Assembly: GCA_003644275.1 (NCBI GenBank)
Contig: QNBY01000004.1
Span: 1-16,653 of the forward strand
From: Planctomycetota bacterium
GTDB taxonomy: Bacteria > Planctomycetota > B143-G9
Direction of reading: 5' to 3'
Length of the DNA: 16,653 bases
Shown here piece by piece: positions 1 through 6,823 of this stretch. The notes below the pieces were generated by a model. The model did no database searches. It was not told the DNA's origin and saw nothing but the letters and a program-made list of their open reading frames with translations. Numbering within the stretch: the stretch's first letter is position 1; each line of letters starts with the position of its first letter. The position numbers were made by a program, and so were the translations under genes.

Positions 1-1055
1 CGTTCCGGCCCACCTTCAGGGTGCCGCGGGTGGTGCCGCTGTTCGGCGCGGTGGGCAGCGGGCTGATGATGTACTTCATAAGCCCGGTGGCGTTCCTCGT
101 GGCGGTGACGGCCACGGTGGCCATCTACCTCTACCTGCTCAAGCGGGGGCTGGAGGCGCCGTTCGGAGACGTCCGCGCCGGGCTCTTCACGGCGCTGGCG
201 GAGTGGTTCGCCCGCATTGTGGCGAAGATGCCGCGCCACCACCGCTCGTGGCAGCCGAAGCTGCTCGTGCCGCTGGAGAAGCCGGAGGAATCGAGGGCCG
301 ACCTGCTGCTGGCGCGGGACATCGCGGCGCCCGGCGGCAGTATAACCGCCTTTCACATAACCTCGGAGAACCACGAGGAGGCGAACCGCAAGCTGAACGA
401 GCTCATGGAGTGCATAGAGGGCGAGAGGGTGTTCACCAACTCCATCGTGGCCGACGCGCCGGACTTCCTCTCCGGCGCGGTGGTGCTCGTACAGGTGGTG
501 AGGAGCATGGCGGTCCGGCCGAACACGCTGTTCTTCACCATCGGCCGGCGCGGGGAGAGCGACGTGCTCGCGGAACGGCTGCTCCAGGTGGCCGCCGACG
601 AGGAGCTGGGGGTAATCCTGCTGGGGCGGCATCCGAAGGCGGCCTTCGGGCTTCAGCGCTCCATAAGGGTGTGGCTTCACGAGCGATCGCCGGACTGGAA
701 CCTGGACGACAGTCCCGTCAACTGGAACCTCGCGCTGCTGGTGGCGATACGCCTCGCCCGCCGCTGGGACAGCCTCATCCAGCTCGTCACGGTGGTGAAG
801 ACCGCCAGGGAGACCGACAGGGCCTCCGCCTTCCTCGAGGAGCTGTTCGAGAGAGCCCGCCTCCCCTACGACACCACCTACACCGTGGAGGTGGGGGACT
901 TCTCGCGGGCGGTGACGCAGCTCCCGCACGCCGATCTCAACATATTCGGGATAGGGGAGAACCCCGACGTGGGTGATTTCCGCCGCATCGTCGAGGAGAC
1001 GGGGTCGTCGTGCCTCTTCGTGAGGGACTCGGGTTTCGAGAGCGCTATAGACTGA
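1..1055 (+). CDS. Cation-chloride cotransporter-like (SLC12/APC superfamily) permease, C-terminal part, 5' end outside window
   Basis: The reading frame is open from the first base (first whole codon at base 3) to the TGA ending at 1055, so about 350 C-terminal residues are seen and the transport core lies upstream. The visible part begins with FRPTFRVPR, the Arg/Pro-rich loop typical between late helices of SLC12-type carriers. Two hydrophobic helices follow (about residues 9-50), then a long soluble tail. The tail carries WQPKLLVPL, RPNTLFFTIG and VWLHERSPDWNLDD followed by NLALLVAIRLARRWDS. These resemble the regulatory C-terminal domain of cation-chloride cotransporters. Family members move Na, K and Cl, or in some bacterial relatives amino acids, across the inner membrane; the substrate cannot be told here. 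A GTG at 21 is in frame but lies inside the helix-loop region and is unlikely to be the start. The DUF72 gene follows after 25 bases. Confidence 0.75.
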   Translation, partial: FRPTFRVPRVVPLFGAVGSGLMMYFISPVAFLVAVTATVAIYLYLLKRGLEAPFGDVRAGLFTALAEWFARIVAKMPRHHRSWQPKLLVPLEKPEESRADLLLARDIAAPGGSITAFHITSENHEEANRKLNELMECIEGERVFTNSIVADAPDFLSGAVVLVQVVRSMAVRPNTLFFTIGRRGESDVLAERLLQVAADEELGVILLGRHPKAAFGLQRSIRVWLHERSPDWNLDDSPVNWNLALLVAIRLARRWDSLIQLVTVVKTARETDRASAFLEELFERARLPYDTTYTVEVGDFSRAVTQLPHADLNIFGIGENPDVGDFRRIVEETGSSCLFVRDSGFESAID

Positions 1056-1080
1056 CGGCACGCCCACCCGGAGGTGGAAG

Positions 1081-1818
1081 ATGGGCGGCGCTCGCATCCG
1101 CGCCGGAACGTCGGGATGGAACCGCCCGGCGTGGCGCGACACTTTCTATCCCCCCGGCCTCCCGCAGGAGCGCTTGTTGGCCTGGTACGCGAGACACTTC
1201 GACACCGTGGAGATATGGCGCACGAGCTACCGCGCGCCGGGGGCGGACACCGCGCGCAAATGGCGCGAGGCGGTGGGGGAGGACTTCCGCTTCTGCCTGC
1301 GGTATCCCCGCCCCGCGGCGGAGTCGCTGGAGGCGGACGAGGCGGCGGATTTCCACGCCTTCGCCCTCGAGCTCGGCGGGAACGCCGGCCCGTTGCTGCT
1401 CACGCTCGACAGGCGGTGGGGGGCGCGGAACGCCGCGTTCGTGGAGCGTTTCATAGAAAGGGTGCCGGACGGTCTCAGGGTGGCGGTGGACGGGCGAGAT
1501 CCGGAGGTGTTCACCCCCGGCGTCAGGGCGGCGATAGCCGCGCGGGGGTTCGGCAGGGTGTGCGGCGGCGACGAGTATCCGCCGCCCCGCGCGGGACCGC
1601 TGCTCGTGTGCGTGTTCGGCCGGAGGGGGGAGGCGGGGACGGCGAGCTGGGCGGCCCTGGTCCGGCGGCTGGGGGACGTGAGCGAGTTCTACGGCCTCTT
1701 CACCGACGAGTGGGAGGGCTTCGCTCCCCTGTCCGCCCTCCAGTTCGGCCTGGCGGCGGGAGCGGCCGTCCGCGACTGGCGCGGGAGGCCCCCGGAGGAC
1801 GACGGAAGGCTCTTCTGA
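1081..1818 (+). CDS. Divergent DUF72 (YecE-like) TIM-barrel family protein
   Basis: This is a 245-residue cytosolic protein. The ATG at 1081 follows GGAGG at 1070-1074 with six bases of spacing. The N-terminus has the DUF72 signature: IRAGTSGWNRPAWRDTFYP (residues 6-24), a PGLPQERLLAWYARHFDTVEI stretch (25-45) and FRFCLRYPRP (69-78). The later part is weak. The usual Asn after TVEI is Trp, the usual Leu-Pro-Pro after GPLL is Leu-Asp-Arg (107-111), and the usual Glu-Phe-Arg-His-x-x-Trp is VAVDGRDPEVF (134-144). FYGLFTDEWEGFAPLSALQF (203-222) occupies the place of the conserved YxYFNND block. DUF72 proteins have a TIM-barrel fold and no firmly established activity; the lost residues suggest this copy has changed or lost that activity. 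It follows the permease gene by 25 bases and may be cotranscribed with it. The family call is fairly secure and the function is unknown. Confidence 0.8.
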   Translation: MGGARIRAGTSGWNRPAWRDTFYPPGLPQERLLAWYARHFDTVEIWRTSYRAPGADTARKWREAVGEDFRFCLRYPRPAAESLEADEAADFHAFALELGGNAGPLLLTLDRRWGARNAAFVERFIERVPDGLRVAVDGRDPEVFTPGVRAAIAARGFGRVCGGDEYPPPRAGPLLVCVFGRRGEAGTASWAALVRRLGDVSEFYGLFTDEWEGFAPLSALQFGLAAGAAVRDWRGRPPEDDGRLF

Positions 1819-1821
1819 GAC

Positions 1822-1849
1822 TTGACAAACCGCCCAAGCCGGGTATCAT
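1822..1849 (+). promoter_or_regulatory. Sigma-70-type promoter of the tRNA-Thr gene
   Basis: A perfect -35 TTGACA (1822-1827) and a -10 TATCAT (1844-1849, five of six consensus) are separated by 16 bases. The start point would fall near 1856, a few bases before the tRNA at 1863. The promoter begins only four bases after the DUF72 stop codon, so the tRNA has its own transcription unit. Confidence 0.8.
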
Positions 1850-1862
1850 CCCGCACGTGAAG

Positions 1863-1938
1863 GCCACCATAGCTCAGCCGGTAGAGCAGCGCTTTCGTAA
1901 AGCGCAGGTCCTCGGTTCGAATCCGAGTGGTGGCTCCA
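1863..1938 (+). tRNA. tRNA-Thr, anticodon CGT
   Basis: This is a complete 76-base cloverleaf. The 7-bp acceptor pairs 1863-1869 with 1928-1934. The D arm is 1872-1887 (stem GCTC/GAGC), the anticodon stem is 1889-1893/1901-1905, and the loop TTCGTAA has the anticodon CGT at 1896-1898. The T arm is 1911-1927 with loop TTCGAAT. The discriminator base is T1935 and CCA is encoded at 1936-1938. CGT reads the codon ACG, so the tRNA carries threonine, which fits the many ACG codons of this GC-rich DNA. Its own promoter and terminator flank it. Confidence 0.97.
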
Positions 1939-1950
1939 GAGGAACGTGAA

Positions 1951-1977
1951 GGCCCCGCCCCGCGCGGGGCCTTTTTT
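1951..1977 (+). terminator. Rho-independent terminator after tRNA-Thr
   Basis: An 8-bp GC stem (GGCCCCGC at 1951-1958 with GCGGGGCC at 1964-1971) and a 5-base loop are followed by six T (1972-1977). It starts 12 bases after the CCA of the tRNA. Two A before the stem can also pair with the first T. Confidence 0.93.
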
Positions 1978-2004
1978 CGTCACCCGGCCGAAAGGAGGGA
2001 TGCG

Positions 2005-2205
2005 ATGCCCGAGCCCAAGGGGTTCCTTCTGCTTCACGACCGGATGGGATTCGAGTTCCTCGTGCGGGCGTCCGCGGTGAACGGGGTGATAAACACCGGC
2101 ACCTTCGTCCAAGTGGTGCTCGCCGGGATGAACGAGCCCGTCAAGGTGAAGGAGGAATACGGCGAGGTGGTGGAGGCCCTGCAGCGGGCGCTCCTTGACA
2201 GTTGA
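2005..2205 (+). CDS. Small uncharacterised protein, 66 residues
   Basis: The start is the ATG at 2005, because AGGAGG (1993-1998) sits six bases before it. The ATG at 2000 is in another frame, and an in-frame GTG at 1927 would fall inside the tRNA. The protein is soluble with no signal peptide. It opens with FLLLHDRMGFEFLVRASAV, passes through alternating hydrophobic residues (NGVINTGTFVQVVLAG) and ends with VKVKEEYGEVVEALQRAL, likely a short helix. This layout recalls FlbD-like small proteins, which have a strand, a turn, two further strands and a V-K-E-x-x-x-E-V-V tail. That is a faint resemblance seen by eye, not an identification. No flagellar gene is nearby. The gene lies between the tRNA terminator and the phosphoesterase, and the phosphoesterase promoter overlaps its last codons. 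Function is unknown. Confidence 0.75.
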   Translation: MPEPKGFLLLHDRMGFEFLVRASAVNGVINTGTFVQVVLAGMNEPVKVKEEYGEVVEALQRALLDS

Positions 2206-2223
2206 AATGCAGGGGGGTAATAT
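2195..2223 (+). promoter_or_regulatory. Putative sigma-70-type promoter for the phosphoesterase gene
   Basis: TTGACA (2195-2200) lies over the last codons of the small protein gene. TAATAT (2218-2223, four of six consensus) follows after 17 bases. A start near 2230 would leave a leader of about 39 bases before the ATG at 2269. The perfect -35 and ideal spacing make it likely, but the -10 is only fair. Confidence 0.6.
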
Positions 2224-2268
2224 CGTAACGGACGGCGGTTTCCCCGTCGAAAGGACCGACTGACCGAG

Positions 2269-3255
2269 ATGCTGAGCGCTATCCAGATAATGGTGGCCGC
2301 AGGAATGGCCCTGACGGGACTGTTCTTCGTCGGCCTTTCCGTCTATCTCCTCGGGCGGGGAGTGTGGCTGTGGCGCACCGGCAAATGCTCGTCGGTCTTC
2401 GCGGGGAGGTCGCCGCTGTTCGTGCTTTCCGTCCACGGCTTCGCCCTCGTGCTGCTGATAAGCTACTACTACGCCTCCCGCATCGAACCCGCCACGCTCG
2501 TCGTCAGCCGCTACGAGCACGGCTCGCAGAAGGTCGCCGAGCCCGTCAGGATAGCCCTCGTGAGCGACCTGCTGTGGCCGAGCGCGGTGGTGAGCCTGGA
2601 GGAGATAAGGAAGCGCATCAACGCCCTCAATCCGCAGGTGCTTCTCGTCGCCGGCGACATGGTGGCCAACGGCGGCGACCCCAAGGAGGTGGGGGCCATG
2701 CTCCGCGGGGTGGCGGCGGGCTGGAAGATGGGCTGCGTGGGCAATCACTGGCCGGAAGGGGACCGGGAGGCATACGAGGCCGGAGGGGTGGAGACGCTGG
2801 AGGACAGGGACGTTTTCCTTCGAGGCCGCGGCTGGACGCTCCACGTGACCGGGCTCGGCAGGTTCGGAACGCCCTCGGACTTCGACCACGACGAGAAGGC
2901 GCTGGAGCTGCTTCTCACCCACACGCCGGAGCGCGTCCCGGAGGCCGCCGCGGCGGGCTTCGAGCTCTACCTGTGCGGCCACACCCACGGGGGCCAGGTG
3001 CGGTTTCCGTTCGCCCCCAACTTGTTCGTGCCGGGCAAACTGGGGTGGCTGTATCCGCTCGGCAGGCACTACGTGAAGGACATGACGGTGATAGTCACCA
3101 AGGGCATAGGGATGCTCGAGAAGCGGATTCCCAGGATACGCTTCATGTGCAACCCGGAGATATGCCTCGTCGAGATAACGCCCGCCGGGCCGCCCAGGGT
3201 GGAGAGGGGGAAAGAAGGCGGCGAAACGGGAAACGACGCCGCCGGGAGAGAGTAG
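2269..3255 (+). CDS. Membrane-anchored calcineurin-like metallophosphoesterase (YkuE-like) with altered metal site
   Basis: The protein has 328 residues. Two hydrophobic helices (about 8-30 and 49-68) anchor it in the membrane, and the catalytic domain covers about 93-305. Family motifs are present in order: RIALVSD with D100, LLVAGD (D130), CVGNH (N159, H160), LLTHTPE (H218) and LCGHTHGGQV (H238, H240). The fold is therefore the calcineurin-like (Metallophos) type, as in YkuE-like enzymes that cut phosphodiesters or phosphomonoesters with two metals. Two ligand positions are not canonical: the usual SDxH is SDLL (L102 for His), and the usual GNHD/E is GNHW (W161). The start at 2269 has only a weak, distant AAAGGA (2250-2255). 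An ATG at 2290 is possible but would shorten the first helix. The substrate is unknown, and activity may be reduced or use one metal. Confidence 0.8.
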   Translation: MLSAIQIMVAAGMALTGLFFVGLSVYLLGRGVWLWRTGKCSSVFAGRSPLFVLSVHGFALVLLISYYYASRIEPATLVVSRYEHGSQKVAEPVRIALVSDLLWPSAVVSLEEIRKRINALNPQVLLVAGDMVANGGDPKEVGAMLRGVAAGWKMGCVGNHWPEGDREAYEAGGVETLEDRDVFLRGRGWTLHVTGLGRFGTPSDFDHDEKALELLLTHTPERVPEAAAAGFELYLCGHTHGGQVRFPFAPNLFVPGKLGWLYPLGRHYVKDMTVIVTKGIGMLEKRIPRIRFMCNPEICLVEITPAGPPRVERGKEGGETGNDAAGRE

Positions 3256-3309
3256 TATGAAGGGGACGGTGCGCCCTCGTTTCCTCGTTCGCGACCGGAG
3301 ATGGACGAA

Positions 3310-5061
3310 ATGACGAAGAAACTCGCCCTCGTCGTTTTCCTCGCCTTGTCGGCGGTCTTCGCGGTCTCGGTCTGCCGGCCTCCCGCCGTGCGCTGCGAGG
3401 AGCAGAAAAAGGAGAGCCTGAGCGAGAAGGACCGCCGCGCCCTGCTGAAGCAGGCCGGAATCTTCATGCGGCAGAAGAAGTACGCGGAGGCGCTGCAGCT
3501 TCTGCTCCGGGTGCTCAGCTACCGGCCGGACGACGGGGGTACGTGGTACAACGCCGCCTGCTGCGCGGCGAGGCTGAAGGACGCCAAGAGCGCCCTGCTC
3601 TACCTTCAGCGGGCCTTCGAGAACGGCTATGTGGACTTCGCCTGGGCGCAGAAGGACCCCGACCTCGAGTACATAAGGAACACGGCCAAGTTCAAGGCGC
3701 TGCTGCGCAAGAAGAAGAAGTACTACAAGGCGGCCAACGAGCTGCGCATGAAGCGCGTCTCGGAGTACTACGGCCAGATGTACAAGGTGAAGGTGTATCC
3801 GGACGAGCGGATAATCTTCGTGAGCGACGTCGAGGAGAGCAAGTACAAGCGCCTGCTGGACATTATCCACCGCGTGAACCTGAACCACTTCAAGCGCCTC
3901 TTCCGCCACAAGCCGGAGGTGTACAACATAGTGCTGTGTCCCTCCAGCAAGGAGGAATACAACAAGCACTTCCCGCCCATGAACGTGCTGGGCGTCTTCA
4001 TGCCGGCCACGAAGACGCTGTTCGTGGACCTGAACGTCGGCGAGGGCACGCTGGTGCACGAGTACACCCACGCCCTGCACTTCGCCGACCAGGACGCGCT
4101 GGGCCAGAGGCACCCGATATGGATAGTGGAGGGTTTCGCCACGCTGTTCGAGAACTCCAGCTTCTTCGGCAGCACCCAGCTCAGGCCGCGGCACGGCTTC
4201 AGGCTCATGGTCCTCGCCAAGATAATAGGCACGCCTTCCTACGTGCCGCTCAAGACGCTCATGAAGATGGACCACCGCCGCTTCATGGCGCGGGCGGGCG
4301 CGTGCTACGCCGAGAGCAGGCTCGTGATGTACTGGCTCTACCGCAAGGGCCTGCTCAGGAAGTTTTACTATCACTATACCCGCAACTACCGGACGGATCC
4401 GACGGGCATATTCAGCCTCGAGCAGGTCACCGGCAAGCCGCTCGACGAGTTCGAGAAGAGCTGGCAGTCCTTCGTGCTGCGCGAGGCGCGGGGGGTGTTC
4501 GACCAGAAGGTGAAGCTGGGCGTGAAGCTCACCATGGCCGCGCTGAACTGCCTGGTGTTCGAGGTGGAGGAAGGTTCGCCTGCGGACAAGGCCGGAATAA
4601 AGCCCGGCGACGTGCTCTATTCCTACAACGGCAAGCGGCTGCGGTCCAGCGCCGACCTCACCGAGGTGCTGTCGCGCGAGAGGCCCGGCGACAAGGCAAA
4701 GATAGTGCTGCTCAGGGACGGCGAGAAGGTGGAAGTGGTGGTTCAGTATCCCAAGGAGGAGCGGAAGCCCGGCACGGGATACCTGGGCATCGCCTCCAAG
4801 CCCGTCGAGGGCGGCATCCTCGTCGCCAGGGTGGTGAAGGACTCGCCCGCCGACAAGGCCGGAATAAAGCCCGGCGACGTGCTGGTGGAGGGAGACGGCC
4901 AGCGCCTCGAGACGGCGGCCGACTTCAAGGCGCTCATGGCGACGAAGTGCCCCGGCGACCGGGTGAAGTTCGTGGTGAAGCGCGGCGAGCGGACGAAGCG
5001 CATAAAGGTGAAACTGGGGGCGCGTCCCAAGGTGCGCCCGGGCGTCAATCCCGGGGTGTGA
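3310..5061 (+). CDS. Exported TPR / HExxH metallopeptidase / tandem-PDZ protein
   Basis: I take the ATG at 3310, giving 583 residues, because GGAG (3297-3300) is nine bases before it. The ATG at 3301 abuts that site and would add three residues. Residues 1-28 look like a signal peptide (MTKK followed by a hydrophobic stretch). A TPR-like helical region covers about 44-135. The peptidase domain follows, with LVHEYTHALHF (HExxH at 250-254) and a likely third zinc ligand, E274, in WIVEGFATLFE. That layout fits gluzincin-type 'peptidase MA-like' proteins. Two PDZ domains (about 402-480 and 489-569) each contain SPADKAGIKPGDVL. A periplasmic or surface zinc protease whose PDZ domains select substrate is a reasonable inference. 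It lies 54 bases after the phosphoesterase stop with no promoter seen between, so the two may be cotranscribed. The target is unknown. Confidence 0.82.
   Translation: MTKKLALVVFLALSAVFAVSVCRPPAVRCEEQKKESLSEKDRRALLKQAGIFMRQKKYAEALQLLLRVLSYRPDDGGTWYNAACCAARLKDAKSALLYLQRAFENGYVDFAWAQKDPDLEYIRNTAKFKALLRKKKKYYKAANELRMKRVSEYYGQMYKVKVYPDERIIFVSDVEESKYKRLLDIIHRVNLNHFKRLFRHKPEVYNIVLCPSSKEEYNKHFPPMNVLGVFMPATKTLFVDLNVGEGTLVHEYTHALHFADQDALGQRHPIWIVEGFATLFENSSFFGSTQLRPRHGFRLMVLAKIIGTPSYVPLKTLMKMDHRRFMARAGACYAESRLVMYWLYRKGLLRKFYYHYTRNYRTDPTGIFSLEQVTGKPLDEFEKSWQSFVLREARGVFDQKVKLGVKLTMAALNCLVFEVEEGSPADKAGIKPGDVLYSYNGKRLRSSADLTEVLSRERPGDKAKIVLLRDGEKVEVVVQYPKEERKPGTGYLGIASKPVEGGILVARVVKDSPADKAGIKPGDVLVEGDGQRLETAADFKALMATKCPGDRVKFVVKRGERTKRIKVKLGARPKVRPGVNPGV
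4585..4883 (+). repeat. Near-identical PDZ repeat unit inside the peptidase gene
   Basis: A 32-base stretch at 4585-4616 is repeated without change at 4852-4883, exactly 267 bases (89 codons) apart. It encodes the core DKAGIKPGDVL of each PDZ domain. Flanking codons have diverged. This fits intragenic domain duplication with a strongly conserved or recently homogenised core. Confidence 0.85.
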
Positions 5062-5069
5062 GCCTCACA
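5057..5069. other. Inverted repeat holding both convergent stop codons
   Basis: TGTGAG (5057-5062) and CTCACA (5064-5069) are exact reverse complements around one central base. The TGA of the peptidase gene (5059-5061) and the TGA of the FG-GAP gene on the other strand (5065-5067) both lie inside it. There is no T-tract and no loop, so it is not a normal terminator; it may be chance. Confidence 0.4.
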
Positions 5070-6804
5070 GGCCCTTCTTCATCCAGGACAGCAGTATTCC
5101 CACCCGCCTGTCGGCGGAGTCGTACAGCACGAAGTCGTTGACTCCGTCGCTGTTTATGTCCATTATGCCGAAGTGGTGGAAGCGCGGCGTCCTCAGCACC
5201 GCCGTCGGGCGCATCGAGAACAGGTCCTTGCGGCGTCCGGTGTTGCGGTAGATGAACAGGACGTCCCCCTTCTCCGTGCTCTCTCCCCGCACCATGAGGT
5301 CGTTCCTGCCGTCGCCCGTGAAGTCGTACATCACGGTCATCATGGTCTGGACGTAGTCGAATATCCTGTCCTGGAATATCTCGAAGGTCTTTATCTCGTA
5401 GTGGACGCGGACGTCCTTCGTGTAGCCCTTCCTGTTGTCGTAGCGGTTCCTCTTCTTGTCGAAGAAGTACACGCACACCTCGCCGCGTATGTCGCCGCGG
5501 TTTATCTGCACCCAGTTCGCCACCTCGGTTATCTTGTAGTCGGTGTCGAACATGAATATGTCGAGCGCGCCGTCGCCGTCCAGGTCGGCGAGCTGGGCCT
5601 CGAACAGGAAGTTCTCGCCCACCACCTTGTTGTCGGGCAGGTCCTTGTCGGGGTCTATGGCGTACAGGTCGCGCTTTCCGTCCCCGAAGTATATCTTCAC
5701 GTCGCTCTTCATGGCGCCGGTGCTCCAGGGCCGGTACTGGGAGACGCGGTCGAGTATGCCGTCGCCGTTCACGTCCGCGTACTCGTTCACCAGCTCGGTG
5801 ACGGAGAGCGGCTTGCGCTCGGGCCGTTTCGCGCGGGGGGCGCGGAAGTCGTCGCGGCGGGGGAAGCCGCCGTGTTCGTCCTGCAGGAAGCCGAACACCT
5901 CGGCGAGCACCACGTCGCGCCGTCCGTCGCCGTTCACGTCGCGGCACTCGATGGAGGGCGCCTGGAGGTTAGTCCAGAGGTAGGGGGCGGAGGAGGAGTC
6001 CAGCGAGCGCACGGGCGGCCCGGAGGGTACGGCGGAGTCGAGCTCCACTATCACCGGCATTTCGAGGGTGTAGGAGGTCTCGAACCTGCCCTTGGGCCTC
6101 TGGATGAGGAGGAGCACGGACGAGAGGCGCGGCACGAACACGTCGTCCAGTCCGTCGCCGTCGGCGTCCATGCAGAAGTTCCAGGGACAGGGCCAGCGGC
6201 GGGCGTACATGTCGGTGCCGATGCGCGACAGGAACGGCGGCACCTTGGAGATGACGGCGGGCTCGGACAGCGAGCGCCTGTCGGCGGACAGCGTGCGAAT
6301 CTTCACGCCGCCCGCGCCGAGCGTCACCACCTCCAGCCCCGGCGCGGGGTCCACGTCGCCCAGGTCCACCAGCCACTCCCCCTCCGGTATGGGGGCGGTG
6401 AGGTCCGGTTCGCGCGGGAACGCCCTGCCCTTCCGCTGGAAGAAGACGGACACGGCGCGCTCGTCCACGCGGAAGACGTCGAGCAGCGAATCGCCGTCCA
6501 CGTCCGCGAGGGTGAAGTCCACCCGCGTGTCGGAGGCGAAGCCGGAGACCGGGAAGGTGAAATCGGGCTCCTCGGAGAAGCCGCTGTCAGGATGGTTGAA
6601 GAAGACGGAAAGGCCGGTGTAGGACGAGAGCACGATGTCGGACAGCGAATCGCCGTCGAGGTCCATCAGGCGCATGTCGCCGTCGGGTATGCGGAGCGGC
6701 TGGAAGGAGAGCCCGGCCTCCGCCCTTCCGGAGAGGAACAACAGCGCGAAGGCCAGTATGAGCGCGGCGGCGGCGATTCTTCCTGCGGTCCGGTGATGCG
6801 GCAT
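5065..6804 (-). CDS. Exported FG-GAP/VCBS repeat (beta-propeller) protein
   Basis: The protein has 579 residues. GGAGG (on + as CCTCC, 6811-6815) lies six bases before the ATG. Residues 1-30 are a clear signal peptide (Arg-containing start, Ala/Leu-rich core, cleavage likely after SGRAEA). Acidic calcium-loop motifs recur: DLDGDSLSD (48), DVDGDSLLD (101), DADGDGLDD (213), DVNGDGRRD (289), DVNGDGILD (344), DLDGDGALD (407), DFTGDGRND (494) and DINSDGVND (549), plus a degenerate DVDPAPGLE (150). This is the FG-GAP/VCBS pattern, as in integrin-alpha-like propellers, so an extracytoplasmic calcium-binding propeller is expected. No catalytic domain or membrane anchor is visible. It follows the ABC-2 permease by 19 bases and is probably the last gene of the operon. 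The ligand or partner is unknown. Confidence 0.85.
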   Translation of the reverse strand: MPHHRTAGRIAAAALILAFALLFLSGRAEAGLSFQPLRIPDGDMRLMDLDGDSLSDIVLSSYTGLSVFFNHPDSGFSEEPDFTFPVSGFASDTRVDFTLADVDGDSLLDVFRVDERAVSVFFQRKGRAFPREPDLTAPIPEGEWLVDLGDVDPAPGLEVVTLGAGGVKIRTLSADRRSLSEPAVISKVPPFLSRIGTDMYARRWPCPWNFCMDADGDGLDDVFVPRLSSVLLLIQRPKGRFETSYTLEMPVIVELDSAVPSGPPVRSLDSSSAPYLWTNLQAPSIECRDVNGDGRRDVVLAEVFGFLQDEHGGFPRRDDFRAPRAKRPERKPLSVTELVNEYADVNGDGILDRVSQYRPWSTGAMKSDVKIYFGDGKRDLYAIDPDKDLPDNKVVGENFLFEAQLADLDGDGALDIFMFDTDYKITEVANWVQINRGDIRGEVCVYFFDKKRNRYDNRKGYTKDVRVHYEIKTFEIFQDRIFDYVQTMMTVMYDFTGDGRNDLMVRGESTEKGDVLFIYRNTGRRKDLFSMRPTAVLRTPRFHHFGIMDINSDGVNDFVLYDSADRRVGILLSWMKKGL

Positions 6805-6823
6805 TTCGGGCCTCCGTTGGGCG

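Noticed and set aside
1863..1938. tRNA-Thr as an integration site for a mobile element
   Set aside because: No integrase, no repeated tRNA 3' end and no phage-like genes are seen within the window.
1846..4374. Open frame of 842 codons on the minus strand
   Set aside because: It lies opposite the tRNA, small protein, phosphoesterase and peptidase genes, has no recognisable domain, and shows the His/Val/Arg-rich makeup of a shadow frame in GC-rich DNA.
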